From Cupriavidus consociatus (GTDB lineage Bacteria; Pseudomonadota; Gammaproteobacteria; Burkholderiales; Burkholderiaceae): a stretch of 64,000 nucleotides of DNA. Where the stretch lies: contig NZ_JAGIQA010000017.1 of assembly GCF_017814975.1 (NCBI RefSeq), forward strand, positions 1-64,000, in the 5' to 3' direction. This document shows positions 25,064-34,367 of this stretch, in pieces. The stretch's first letter is position 1. Each line of letters starts with the position of its first letter. The translations under genes were made by a program, and so were the position numbers. Below the pieces are notes generated by a model, which saw nothing but the letters and a program-made list of their open reading frames with translations, was not told the DNA's origin and did no database searches.

Positions 25064-26522
25064 CCCCAACACGCCCACCCCCGCCGGCCTGCCCGCCCTC
25101 GAGGCGCGCCTGCGCCAGGACCTGTCCTGGCTGGAACTGCCCGCCAAGCCGTGGACCATGCCGCGTACCCATGACGGCCATGATGTGCTCGACGTCGCCG
25201 TGATCGGCGGCGGCATGGCCGGCCTGGCGGCCAGCGCCACGCTGGCGCACCTTGGCATCCGCGTGCGCGCCTTTGACCGCGCGCCGGCGGGTTTCGAAGG
25301 CCCATGGGCCACCACGGCGCGCATGGAAACGCTGCGTTCGCCCAAGCAGCTGACCGGGCCCGCGCTGGGGCTGGCGGCGCTGACCTTCCGCGCCTGGTTC
25401 GAGGCGCAGTTCGGTGAGGCCGCGTGGCAGGCACTGGACAAGATCCCACGCCTGCAATGGATGGACTACCTGCGCTGGTATCGACAGGTGCTTGACCTCG
25501 ACATCCGCAACGAGCACCGTGTCGAACAGATCGTGCCGCGCGCCGATGGCCTGGTGTCGCTGGCGATGCGATCTCCCGAAGGGCCGCTGACTGTCCTCGC
25601 ACGCCGCGTGGTGCTGGCGACCGGGCGCGACGGCCTCGGCGGCGCCTACGTACCGCCGTTGGCGGAGGCGCTGCCGCGCCACCTGTGGGCGCACTCGTCC
25701 GACGAGATGGATTACGCCAACCTGCGCGGCAAGCGCGTGGGCGTGGTCGGCGCCGGCGCGTCGGCGATGGACAGCGCCGCCACCGCGCTCGAAGCCGGCG
25801 CGGCCAGCGTCGAGCTGCTGGTGCGACGCCAGGACATCCCGCGCGTCAACAAGAGCAAGGGCGCCGGCAATCCGGGGCTGACCCACGGCCACTATGGCCT
25901 CCCCGATGCCTGGAAATGGCGGCTGCGAAATTACATCAACACCGAGCAGGTGCCGCCGCCGCGCGGCAGCACGCTGCGGGTGTCGCGCCACGCCAATGCG
26001 CATTTCAATCTGGGCGCGGCGCTGGAATCGGTCGAAGTGCGTGGCGATGTGCTGCACATCGGCACGCCGCGCGGCACGTACGAACTCGATTTCCTGATCT
26101 TCTCGACGGGCTTCCGCATCGACCTGGAAACCCGTGCGGAATTTGCCACCTTCGCCCCGCATATCCGCTACTGGCGCGACCGCTATGTGCCGCCGGCAGG
26201 CCAGGAAGACCGCGAGCTGTCCGACTCGCCGGACCTGGGCGAAGCGTTCGAATTCCAGGAAAAGACCCAGGGCGCGTGCCCTGGCCTGTCGCGCATCCAC
26301 TGCTTCTGCTACCCGGCGGCGCTGTCCCACGGCACCATTTCCGGCGATATCCCGGCGATCAGCGACGGCGCGCGCCGGCTCGGCCAGGGCATCGCCGCGC
26401 TGCTGTACCAGGAAGACGTCGAACTGCACTACGCCGCGCTGCAGGCCTTTGCCGAACCCGAGGTCTTCGGCGACGAATGGAGCCCGGCGCTGCCGCCGGC
26501 ACATCGCGCCGCGCAGGCCTGA
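25056..26522 (+). CDS. Flavin-dependent monooxygenase (FMO/BVMO-like)
   Basis: A 488-residue NAD(P)/FAD-dependent oxidoreductase with two Rossmann motifs: FAD-binding IGGGMAGLAASATLAHLG near residue 50 and NADPH-binding VGVVGAGASAMDSA near residue 228. The stretch between them carries the fingerprint of class B flavin monooxygenases only weakly, so the exact reaction (N- or S-oxygenation or Baeyer-Villiger) is not determined. It overlaps the LysR gene by 8 bases and is followed by the two AhpD/CMD-family genes. Confidence 0.8.
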   Translation: MTDPNTPTPAGLPALEARLRQDLSWLELPAKPWTMPRTHDGHDVLDVAVIGGGMAGLAASATLAHLGIRVRAFDRAPAGFEGPWATTARMETLRSPKQLTGPALGLAALTFRAWFEAQFGEAAWQALDKIPRLQWMDYLRWYRQVLDLDIRNEHRVEQIVPRADGLVSLAMRSPEGPLTVLARRVVLATGRDGLGGAYVPPLAEALPRHLWAHSSDEMDYANLRGKRVGVVGAGASAMDSAATALEAGAASVELLVRRQDIPRVNKSKGAGNPGLTHGHYGLPDAWKWRLRNYINTEQVPPPRGSTLRVSRHANAHFNLGAALESVEVRGDVLHIGTPRGTYELDFLIFSTGFRIDLETRAEFATFAPHIRYWRDRYVPPAGQEDRELSDSPDLGEAFEFQEKTQGACPGLSRIHCFCYPAALSHGTISGDIPAISDGARRLGQGIAALLYQEDVELHYAALQAFAEPEVFGDEWSPALPPAHRAAQA

Positions 26523-26532
26523 CCGTAATCAC

Positions 26533-27096
26533 ATGAACCGATACCCGAACCAACAGAGTCCGATGACCCAGACCCCCACCCCCGCGGTCGACCTGATCGA
26601 CCAGCTCACCGGCCTGGCGCCGGGCAGCGCCACGCATGCGCTGCGCCACCAGCGCCACAAGGTCGTGGCTGCCACCCAGGGCAGCCATGACGCCCTGTTC
26701 GACCCGGCCCTGCCCGGCCTGTCGCTCGAAGAACGCTTGCTGGTCGCGCTGTACGCGGCGCGCCTGACGCCGTCCGCGGCACTGGCGGCGCACTACCGCG
26801 CGCGGCTGGAACAACTTGGCGCCGATGCAGCGCACGTGCGCGCCGCAGCCGAAGGCCAGCTTCAGGACATCACCGAGCCGCGCCTGCGCGCGATGCTGGT
26901 ATTCACCCGCACACTGATCGAAAAGCCTGTCGAAGGCGACAAGGCCGCGTTGCAGGCGCTGCCCGCAGCGGGACTGAGCACACCCGCCGTGGTCACGCTG
27001 GCGCAGCTGATTGCCTTCCTGTCGTACCAGGTTCGGCTGGTAGCCGGCCTGGACGCCTTGAAAGCATTGAACGACACCGCAGGAGCCCAGGCATGA
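26533..27096 (+). CDS. CMD domain protein (Avi_7170-type)
   Basis: A 187-residue protein related to the carboxymuconolactone decarboxylase family. The body from residue 11 (MTQTPTPAVDLIDQLTGLAPGSA) matches the family that commonly pairs with the next gene type. It lacks the CxxC of active AhpD proteins, so a structural or regulatory partner role is possible. The start ATG 26533 is 10 bases after the monooxygenase stop; ATG 26563 is an alternative. It overlaps the next gene by ATGA. Confidence 0.7.
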   Translation: MNRYPNQQSPMTQTPTPAVDLIDQLTGLAPGSATHALRHQRHKVVAATQGSHDALFDPALPGLSLEERLLVALYAARLTPSAALAAHYRARLEQLGADAAHVRAAAEGQLQDITEPRLRAMLVFTRTLIEKPVEGDKAALQALPAAGLSTPAVVTLAQLIAFLSYQVRLVAGLDALKALNDTAGAQA

Positions 27097-27689
27097 GCGA
27101 GATCATCCAATCCCACGGCTTTACCAATGAAGTGCTGGACTGGAAGGCCTGGCTCGATATCGTCGAACTGGACCAGGCCACGCCCGAGCAAATCGCCGTG
27201 CTCGAGGAAAGCCATCCCAAGGCCAAGGTGCAGGACTATTACCGCTTCCTGGTGCACCAGCCGGAGATCCTGCGCCAGCGCTCCACTGCCTTCAATGCCA
27301 TCATGTACGCGCCCGGCGGCATGCCGCGCGCCGAGCGCGAGCTGGCAACCACGGTGGTGTCGCGCATCAATGGCTGCGTGTACTGCGCCTCGGTGCATGC
27401 GCAGCGCTTCGAGCAGCTGGCCAAGCGCAACGACGTGATCAGGGAAGTGTTCGAGGATCCGCGCACTGCCGGCACTACCGAGCGGGAAAAGGCGATCGCG
27501 CAGTTCTCGATCGCGCTGACGGAGCGGCCGGCGGAGGTGACCGCGGCACAGCTCAAACCGCTGCGCGATGCTGGGGTGACGGATGCGGAGATCCTCGACC
27601 TGATCCACTCGGTCGCGATCTTTGCGTGGGCAAACCGGTTGATGTTGAATCTTGGGGAGCCGGTGTTTCCGGATCAGGCTGAGGGCTGA
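27093..27689 (+). CDS. Alkylhydroperoxidase-domain protein (Avi_7169-type)
   Basis: A 198-residue AhpD-family protein. The redox-active motif is CVYCASVHAQR (CxxC followed by His), as in AhpD peroxidases. It forms a coupled pair with the CMD protein before it, together with a flavin monooxygenase and an osmoprotectant-type transporter across the LysR gene. A shared role in taking up and oxidising one compound and handling the resulting peroxide is inference. The 3' end is convergent with and overlaps the cupin gene by 16 bases. Confidence 0.8.
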   Translation: MSEIIQSHGFTNEVLDWKAWLDIVELDQATPEQIAVLEESHPKAKVQDYYRFLVHQPEILRQRSTAFNAIMYAPGGMPRAERELATTVVSRINGCVYCASVHAQRFEQLAKRNDVIREVFEDPRTAGTTEREKAIAQFSIALTERPAEVTAAQLKPLRDAGVTDAEILDLIHSVAIFAWANRLMLNLGEPVFPDQAEG

Positions 27690-28039
27690 GGCGCTGGCGC
27701 CTTGTCGCCGGCATCGTAATGCACCGCCAGCCACACCGTAGGCTGCGCCGCATCGGTCCACGCCACGCGATGCCGGCAATGCGCGGGCAGGTGTAGCCAT
27801 TCCCCCGGCTGCATCACCCGCAATGCCGGTTCGCCTTCCACTTCCAGCGCAGCACTGCCGCTGACCAGCAGCACCCACTCGGCTTGCGCGCTGTCGTACC
27901 AGAACCCTGCCGGACTGGCCTGCCCGTTGGAGACGATCCGCTCGACCGCCAGGCCAGGCCGTGCCAGCAGCGGCTGGGACACTTCCTCCGCCTGGTTCAC
28001 CGGCACATCGGCCAGCAAGCTTCCATGCTCGAGCGCCAT
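27674..28039 (-). CDS. Cupin-domain protein
   Basis: A 121-residue single-cupin protein. The conserved cupin hallmarks are seen as EWVLLVSGSAALEVEG (first motif) and PGEWLHLPAHCRHRV (second), whose His residues could bind a metal. Small cupins of this sort have no predictable substrate. An ATG at 28051 would add four residues. The 3' end overlaps the convergent AhpD gene; the stop (27674-27676) lies inside the last codons of that gene. Confidence 0.7.
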   Translation of the reverse strand: MALEHGSLLADVPVNQAEEVSQPLLARPGLAVERIVSNGQASPAGFWYDSAQAEWVLLVSGSAALEVEGEPALRVMQPGEWLHLPAHCRHRVAWTDAAQPTVWLAVHYDAGDKAPAPQPSA

Positions 28040-28065
28040 CACCGTCTCCACAGGTTATCGTTGAC

Positions 28066-31000
28066 TCAGTCCGCCGGCCCCGGCGCCAGTACGTCGCGCG
28101 CGCCGTTGCGGCCCATCGGCGATACCAGCCCGGCGACTTCCATCTGCTCGATCAGGCGCGCGGCACGGTTGTAGCCAATGCGCAGCTGGCGCTGCACTGC
28201 CGAGATCGAGGCGCGCCGGCTGGTCAGCACGAAGGACGCGGCTTCATCGTACAGCGGGTCGGCTTCGCCATCGCCGCCGCCTTCGCCGAACAGGTCTGCG
28301 CTGCCGGCTTCGGCCGGGTCGCCGGCCAGGATGGCTTCGTCGTAATCCGGCTCGCCGAACTGCTTCCAGTGCTCCACCACGCGGTGCACTTCCTCGTCGG
28401 CGACGAAGGCGCCATGCACGCGCTGCGGGTAGCCGGTGCCCGGCGGCAGGAACAGCATGTCACCCTGGCCGAGCAGGCTCTCGGCGCCCATCTGGTCGAG
28501 GATGGTGCGCGAATCGATCTTGGACGAAACCTGGAACGCGACACGCGTCGGGATATTGGCCTTGATCAGCCCGGTGATCACGTCGACCGACGGGCGCTGC
28601 GTCGCCAGGATCAGGTGGATGCCGGCGGCGCGGGCCTTCTGGGCCAGGCGCGCGATCAGTTCTTCGATCTTCTTGCCGGCAACCATCATCAGGTCGGCCA
28701 GCTCGTCGATCACCACCACGATCATCGGCAGCCGCGACAGCGGCTCGGGCGCATCCGGCGTCAGCGAGAACGGGTTGGGCACCTTGCGCTCCGCAGCCTC
28801 GGCGGCGCGGATCTTCTGGTTGTAGCCGGCCAGGTTGCGCACGCCCAGCGCCGACATCAGCTTGTAGCGCTTTTCCATCTCGCCGACGCACCAGTTGAGC
28901 GCGTGCGCGGCCTGCTTCATGTCCGTGACCACCGGCGACAGCAGGTGCGGGATGCCCTCATAGACCGAGAGCTCGAGCATCTTGGGGTCGATCATGATCA
29001 GGCGCACATCTTCCGGCGTGGCCTTGTACAGCATTGACAAGATCATTGCGTTGACCGCGACTGACTTGCCCGAGCCGGTGGTGCCTGCCACCAGCAGGTG
29101 CGGTGCGCGCGCCAGGTCGGTGACCACCGGGTTGCCGGTGATGTCCTTGCCCATCGCCAGCACCAGGCGCGAATGGTGCGCCTGGAACGAGGCGGCCTGG
29201 ACGATCTCGGACAGCCGGATCATCTGCCGGCGCGCATTGGGCAGCTCCAGGCCCATGCAGGTCTTGCCCGGGATGGTCTCGACCACGCGGATCGAGGTCA
29301 CGCCGAGCGCGCGGGCCAGGTCCTTCATCAGGCCCACGACCTGTGCGCCGCGCACGCCCATGGCGGGCTCTACCTCGAAGCGCGTGATGACCGGGCCGGC
29401 ATCGGCGCCGACCACGGCGACGGGCACCTTGAACTCGGCCAGGCGCTGCGCAATCAGTTCACCGGTTTCGCGCAGGCGCTCTTCCGACACCTGTTCGCCG
29501 CTGTCGAGCTGATTCTCCAGCAGGTCGGCGGGCGGCAGTCGGTAGTCGACCGGCGGGCGGGGCGCGGGCGGTACGGGAACCGGCGCGGGTGGGGGCGCGG
29601 GCTGGCTCGTGGCCAGCGGCACCGTGCGGCCGACTACGGCGGGGAGCACGATGCGGGGCTTGGCCACTGGCGCGGCGATCGCGGGCGGTACCGGCTCGGG
29701 TACCACGGTAGCTTCCGCAGGTTCTGCTGCCGCCTCGACCGCAGCCGCGGCCGCCGCTACTTCTTCTTCCGGCTGGATGGCTTCAGTTGACTCGATTGTT
29801 TCGACAGTCTCAACCGCTTCAACGACCTGAGGCAACTCAACGGCCTCAGCGGTTTCAACGACTTCAGCGGTTTCAACGACTTCAGCGGTTGCAACGACCT
29901 CGGCGGTTGCAACGGCCTTAGCGGCATCAAAGGCCTCAGCGACTTCCGTCTCAACAGCAGGTTCTGCAACGGTTTCGCCAACCAGACCGTTGCCGTCCAT
30001 CAGCGTTTCCGGGTCCCGGTCGGCGGCAGGGTGGGCCGAATCCGGTGCAGCCTCCCTCCCCTCCTCCATCGCCGTGATAGCGACTGCCTGTGCCACGGCA
30101 CCGACATCGCGAGTGTCGTCAGATGGCACTGCGCCCGCTGGCTGGCTTTCCAGCTGTGTTTCGTCTGCCTGGATCAGGCGGTCTGCACCGGCCTTCGGCG
30201 CAGCATCGATTTGGGCCGCAGCAGCCGTCGCGTCGGCGAGGTCGGCCACCGCCGGCGCTATTGCGGAGAATTCAGGGACTTCGGCGACTTCCTGGACGGA
30301 CACAGGCTGCTCGCCAGCCTTGCCCGCCAGCGCCTGCAACTCGGCCAACAGGTCCAGCGCTTCCTGCCGGATTGCTGCCAACGTGACGGCGTCGATGTCC
30401 GCGGCAATGTCCTTGTCGATAGACGGCGGCAGCGCGGCCAGTTCCTCTGCCGCGTCTACCGGCGCCGCGGTGTCGGGCTCGATCAAAACCGCGTCAGCTG
30501 CGACGGGCGTGTCGGCCTCGGCCACCGGCATGTCCGGCATGTCCGGCATGTCCGGCACCACCGGCTCGGCGATGGCAACCGCCGGTTCGATCGCTGCCTG
30601 GACAATGCTGGCCGCAGCAGCAGGCGCATCCGCGCAGGCAGGCGCGAGTGCCACCGACGGCGCCGTTGGCGCTGATGCTGCCGCCTTGGCCTGCGACTCC
30701 GGCAATGTCGTGATCGACGAGCGCACCAGTGGCTGAGGTTGCCGGAACGGGCTGCTGACCACGGTCGCGCGCGGGGCTTGCGATGGACGGGCAGCCGCCG
30801 CTGCCGGTGCCGGTGCCGGTGCCGGTGCCGGTGCCAGTGCCGGTGCCGGTGCCGGTGCCGCAGGCTTGCGCGGCGCCGTCGCCGGCGCGGGCCGTGGCGC
30901 CGGCGACGCCTGCGCAACGGCCTGGGCCGCGCCCGCCGCAGCGGAGGTTCCCGCCGCGCGCACGGTCTTGCCTGCCGCCGGCGCATCGGCAGCATGCAGC

Positions 31001-31605
31001 CAGAGTTCGCCCGGCTGGGGCGGCGATTCACGGGTACGCCGCGGCGGCTGCCAGGCGGGCTGGCGCCGCGCCGAAACCGCTTCGAAACTGCGGTGGCGCT
31101 GGGGCGGCGGGCTCCAGCTGCCCTGGGCGCCGGTGGCCGCCTCACGGCGCTCGGCTTCGCGCGGCGCCGGCGGCGTGAAGGTATTGGCAAACGGATTGGT
31201 GTAGGCAGGCGCCGGCTCGTCGGCCGGGGCATCAGGGGCCGCCGCGCGGCGCGGCTTGCGAGCGAACAGGCTGCGCCAGGTTTCGCCGAACACCATCGGT
31301 GCCGCCAGCGCCAGCACGCCCAGCATCAGCAGCAAGGCACCGGTCCAGCCGAACAGGTTGCCGAACATGCCAGCAAGCGCGCGTCCCGCGGAACCGCCCG
31401 CGGTGGACTCCGGGTCGGCCCCGCCGGTGAGCGCCTCAAGGCTGGCGCTGGCACACAGCACGGCCAGCGTTCCGAGCCAGGTACGCAGCGAGCCCGGCCC
31501 GGCCAGCCGGCGATCGCCGGCAAGCCAGCGCCCGGCCAGCCGCCAGACCAGCGGCAGCACCCAGAAAGTCGAGAATCCGAACCAGCCCAAACCCATTATC
31601 GACAT
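28066..31605 (-). CDS. ftsK: DNA translocase FtsK
   Basis: FtsK pumps DNA through the division septum and activates XerCD at dif. The 1179-residue protein has three to four N-terminal membrane helices (to about residue 130), a very long Ala/Pro/Glu-rich linker (about 140-660), a RecA-type motor with Walker A GTTGSGKS, and a C-terminal gamma winged helix that reads KOPS (SISAVQRQLRIGYNRAARLIEQME). The linker contains low-complexity repeats (DMP triplets, AP repeats, a VVETAE series). The start ATG is at 31605; the other frames over this gene are shadows. Confidence 0.93.
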   Translation of the reverse strand: MSIMGLGWFGFSTFWVLPLVWRLAGRWLAGDRRLAGPGSLRTWLGTLAVLCASASLEALTGGADPESTAGGSAGRALAGMFGNLFGWTGALLLMLGVLALAAPMVFGETWRSLFARKPRRAAAPDAPADEPAPAYTNPFANTFTPPAPREAERREAATGAQGSWSPPPQRHRSFEAVSARRQPAWQPPRRTRESPPQPGELWLHAADAPAAGKTVRAAGTSAAAGAAQAVAQASPAPRPAPATAPRKPAAPAPAPALAPAPAPAPAPAAAAARPSQAPRATVVSSPFRQPQPLVRSSITTLPESQAKAAASAPTAPSVALAPACADAPAAAASIVQAAIEPAVAIAEPVVPDMPDMPDMPVAEADTPVAADAVLIEPDTAAPVDAAEELAALPPSIDKDIAADIDAVTLAAIRQEALDLLAELQALAGKAGEQPVSVQEVAEVPEFSAIAPAVADLADATAAAAQIDAAPKAGADRLIQADETQLESQPAGAVPSDDTRDVGAVAQAVAITAMEEGREAAPDSAHPAADRDPETLMDGNGLVGETVAEPAVETEVAEAFDAAKAVATAEVVATAEVVETAEVVETAEAVELPQVVEAVETVETIESTEAIQPEEEVAAAAAAVEAAAEPAEATVVPEPVPPAIAAPVAKPRIVLPAVVGRTVPLATSQPAPPPAPVPVPPAPRPPVDYRLPPADLLENQLDSGEQVSEERLRETGELIAQRLAEFKVPVAVVGADAGPVITRFEVEPAMGVRGAQVVGLMKDLARALGVTSIRVVETIPGKTCMGLELPNARRQMIRLSEIVQAASFQAHHSRLVLAMGKDITGNPVVTDLARAPHLLVAGTTGSGKSVAVNAMILSMLYKATPEDVRLIMIDPKMLELSVYEGIPHLLSPVVTDMKQAAHALNWCVGEMEKRYKLMSALGVRNLAGYNQKIRAAEAAERKVPNPFSLTPDAPEPLSRLPMIVVVIDELADLMMVAGKKIEELIARLAQKARAAGIHLILATQRPSVDVITGLIKANIPTRVAFQVSSKIDSRTILDQMGAESLLGQGDMLFLPPGTGYPQRVHGAFVADEEVHRVVEHWKQFGEPDYDEAILAGDPAEAGSADLFGEGGGDGEADPLYDEAASFVLTSRRASISAVQRQLRIGYNRAARLIEQMEVAGLVSPMGRNGARDVLAPGPAD
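29841..29930. repeat. 18-bp degenerate tandem repeats inside ftsK
   Basis: About five copies of an 18-base unit (GGTTTCAACGACTTCAGC and variants) encode a repeating Val-Val-Glu-Thr-Ala-Glu series in the FtsK linker. The copies differ by substitutions only and keep the frame. Such repeats can vary in number between strains. Confidence 0.75.
30804..30860. repeat. 6-bp microsatellite inside ftsK
   Basis: The hexamer CCGGTG is repeated about nine times with one interruption (CCAGTG). On the coding strand it gives a Pro-Ala repeat in the FtsK linker. Its unit is a multiple of three, so copy-number change would not shift the frame. Confidence 0.85.
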
Positions 31606-31833
31606 GCCATGTTCAAAACTACGGGCAGCGATTGTAGCGGGTATGACAGCGGGTCATTGAACCGGAAAGCGCAAATATTCGTAACGCAGCGCGTTTCACA
31701 GGCTTTTATCGCCGTTTTCGCTGCGTCATGGCGACAGATCGGCTGCGCCGCCCGGCGCGGTCGCCCCACCGCTGGCCGGCGCGCAGATGCCGCGCTACCA
31801 TGCCCGGATGCGCTCGCCGCGCCCTCCCCTCCC

Positions 31834-33054
31834 ATGCCGATCCGTTACGCTACCCTGCGCATCCTCGTTGTCGAAGACCATCCGTTCCAGCGGCTCGCGG
31901 CCGAGGGACTGCTGCGGCAATTGGGGGTGCAGACCGTGGTGTCGGCGCAGAGCGGCATGCAGGCCGCCGAGTTGCTCGGGCGCCAGCCGTTCGATGCCGT
32001 GCTGTGCGACATCGAGATGCCCGGCGGCAATGGCCCGGAACTGATCGCCCAATTGCATCGCCGCGGCGAGCAGGCGTTTGCCGCGGCACCGCCGGTCTGG
32101 GTCTGGGTGACCGCGCTGGCCGAAGACATCCTGGAATCGAACCGGAGCCTGGCGCATGACGCGGGCATTGCGCGCGTGCTTGCCTTGCGCAAGCCGCTCT
32201 CGCGCGATGCCGTGGAAGAGGTACTGGCCGCCGCGCTGGCGCCCGGCCCGGAAGTCGACGCACAGATGCCCCCCTGCTTGCCCGACGATGCCGAGCTGAC
32301 CGCCGCGGCGCGCTCCGGAGACGGCCTGCTGATGATGCTGCAGCCGCAGCACGATCTTGCCAGCGGCCGGCTGGCAGGCGCCGAAGCGCTGGTGCGCTGG
32401 CGCCATCCGGTCCACGGACTGCTGCGGCCTGATGCCTTTATCCCGCGCCTGGAAGCACTGGATGCCGCCGACACGGTGTTTGCATTCGTTGTGCGCCAAT
32501 GCCTGGCGGCGCAGCAGCAGCTGCAATCCGCTGGCATCGACATCGCGCTGGGCATCAACGCCTCGGCGCAGACCCTGTGCCGGCCGGGCGTGCTGGAACA
32601 GCTCGATACGCTGGTAACGGCCAGCGGCGTGTCGCCGCGCGCATTGACGGTGGAACTGACCGAAGGCTATCCCGTGCCCGACACGGTGGCGCTGTCGGTC
32701 GCGCTGAACCGGCTGCGGCTGATGGGCTACGGGGTGGCGATCGACGATTTCGGCATCGGCATCGCCACACTCAAGCTGTTGGCGGACCTGCCCTTCACCC
32801 AGCTCAAGCTGGATCGCTATTTCGTGGCGCAGATCGACGGCCACGGCCAGCGCGAAGCCATTTGCCGCCACATGATCGCCATGGCGCGCGACCTGGGGCT
32901 GGAATGCGTGGCCGAAGGGGTGGAAACGGAATCGCAGCGGGCAGCACTGCGCGCGCTGCGCTGTCCGCTCGGCCAGGGCTACCTGTGGTCGGCGCCCAAG
33001 CCCATTGACGCCTTTATCGCCGGGGCGATCGAGCGCGCCCCGCGCCCCGGCTAG
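31834..33054 (+). CDS. Response regulator with EAL phosphodiesterase domain
   Basis: A 406-residue two-domain protein: a receiver domain (residues 1-125) and an EAL domain (about 150-400) that hydrolyses cyclic di-GMP. The receiver has the acidic pair (VVEDH), phosphoacceptor Asp in DIEMPGGNG, Thr in VTALA and Lys in RKPLS. The EAL domain keeps AEALVRW, GINAS, ELTEG, IDDFG, LKLDR, EGVET and PLGQG, so it is likely active. Loop 6 reads DDFGIGIATL where DDFGTGYSSL is usual. The upstream frame extension is rejected for lack of domain content. No histidine kinase lies nearby. Confidence 0.88.
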   Translation: MPIRYATLRILVVEDHPFQRLAAEGLLRQLGVQTVVSAQSGMQAAELLGRQPFDAVLCDIEMPGGNGPELIAQLHRRGEQAFAAAPPVWVWVTALAEDILESNRSLAHDAGIARVLALRKPLSRDAVEEVLAAALAPGPEVDAQMPPCLPDDAELTAAARSGDGLLMMLQPQHDLASGRLAGAEALVRWRHPVHGLLRPDAFIPRLEALDAADTVFAFVVRQCLAAQQQLQSAGIDIALGINASAQTLCRPGVLEQLDTLVTASGVSPRALTVELTEGYPVPDTVALSVALNRLRLMGYGVAIDDFGIGIATLKLLADLPFTQLKLDRYFVAQIDGHGQREAICRHMIAMARDLGLECVAEGVETESQRAALRALRCPLGQGYLWSAPKPIDAFIAGAIERAPRPG

Positions 33055-33060
33055 CGCAGG

Positions 33061-33627
33061 TCATTGCCCCGCGCGAAACGGGTACTTGGCAAAGATCTGC
33101 CCCACGACCTTGTCGATGCGCTGCTGCGCATCGGCCTTGCCGCCGGTATCCACGCTGCCCACCGCCACGCCTTCCCACACCAGCTTCTTCTCGCGGGCAT
33201 CGACCAGGTCGATATTGAGCGTGCCTTCGGTGTAGGTATAGACGTCGTTGTAGAAGCCGTAGCCGGGCCAGGGCGCATAGAGGCCGCCCCGATAGCCGTA
33301 ATAGCCCATCATCGGCGCCGGCGCCGGGCTGACCTGGACCTTTTCCTGCAACCGCGCGTTGAAATTGACCAGCAGGTCCGGCGACTGCTGCGCGTAGCGG
33401 TAGCCGCGCGCGGTCATCTCGCGCTGAACCGCACCCTTCAGGTACTGGGTGGTCAGGCTCTCGTATCCCTGCCGGTCGGTACCCAGATGCTCGACGAAGC
33501 CGAAGCTGCGGTAGGCGCTGAAGTTGGCCGAGCGGTTGTAGTCGGTCTTGATGTCGGGAGCGCTGGCGCAGCCTGCCACGGTCAGCGCCACCGCTACCAG
33601 CGGAAAGGACAGCCGGAAGGATTTCAC
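33061..33627 (-). CDS. DUF4136 lipoprotein
   Basis: A 188-residue predicted lipoprotein with lipobox VAGC, acylated at Cys20, and a DUF4136 body (about 25-185). The central loop is rich in Tyr/Gly/Pro (MGYYGYRGGLYAPWPGYGFYN). The gene starts with GTG: a GGAGA ribosome-binding site lies 8 bases before it, and the lipobox position fits only this start. The function is unknown. It is convergent with the EAL gene, separated by 6 bases. Confidence 0.85.
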   Translation of the reverse strand: MKSFRLSFPLVAVALTVAGCASAPDIKTDYNRSANFSAYRSFGFVEHLGTDRQGYESLTTQYLKGAVQREMTARGYRYAQQSPDLLVNFNARLQEKVQVSPAPAPMMGYYGYRGGLYAPWPGYGFYNDVYTYTEGTLNIDLVDAREKKLVWEGVAVGSVDTGGKADAQQRIDKVVGQIFAKYPFRAGQ

Positions 33628-33727
33628 GTTACGTCTCCAGAGGCCGCAGTCACGCGTCCGCGCGGCAACCTTGCCATCCACGGCACCGGAACGCCACGGT
33701 GCCGCGCGGCGCCGAACCCGCCGGAAG

Positions 33728-34147
33728 CTAGTTGAGCTTTCCGTTGATGCCGCCCACGCTGAACCTGCCGGCGCCCAGCAACGCCACCGCCAGCGCAGCC
33801 CCAAGGAACATGCCTTGCAGTTCCAGCGCCCACCCGCCGGTATCGGCCAGCATCCCGAACTGCTTGCTATGCACCAAGAACATCGCGAACAGCATGTTGA
33901 CGGCGACGACGATCGCCGCCAGCCGGCTCCACAAGCCGATGATCAGCAGGATCGGCGCCACCAGCTCGCCGATATAGACACCATAGGCGACCCAGGCCGG
34001 CAACCCCGCATCCGCGACCACCTTCGACACGAAACCGATGCCGGATGCGCCGGTCACCTTGGCGATGCCGTGCATCAGGATCAGTACGCCAAGCACGATG
34101 CGCAGCAGCGCCTTGCCCAAATCCTGGGAACCCTGAGAGCCACCCAT
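33728..34147 (-). CDS. DoxX family membrane protein
   Basis: A 139-residue protein with four membrane helices (about 12-30, 50-70, 75-95, 108-130) of the DoxX/SURF4 type, which includes subunits of quinol oxidation and membrane stress proteins. The start is set by the AAGGAG sequence, 7 bases before the ATG at 34147; the upstream ATG at 34153 is too near it. The exact role is not known. It precedes the DUF4136 gene by 100 bases on the same strand. Confidence 0.82.
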   Translation of the reverse strand: MGGSQGSQDLGKALLRIVLGVLILMHGIAKVTGASGIGFVSKVVADAGLPAWVAYGVYIGELVAPILLIIGLWSRLAAIVVAVNMLFAMFLVHSKQFGMLADTGGWALELQGMFLGAALAVALLGAGRFSVGGINGKLN

Positions 34148-34367
34148 GGCCATTCTCCTTGCCGAGTTGTTCGGGAACGGTCCGGCTCCCATGCGCCTTT
34201 ACCCTCACGCGCAGGTGCCGCCCCTGTACCTTAGTGCGAGCCGGCGTGAAGGTAAAGCCGCAATTGTCAGACTTACCGGCGGCGCGCCGATGCCCGCGGC
34301 GGCCACCATCCGCGCCGCGTCCGGGCCTCTCGCCGATCGCGCCACACCTACCCTGGCGGGTCGGGCG

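Noticed and set aside
30739..31833. N-terminal extension of the EAL protein across ftsK
   Set aside because: The extension is antisense to the FtsK linker, with Arg/Pro repeats. The receiver domain begins properly at ATG 31834.
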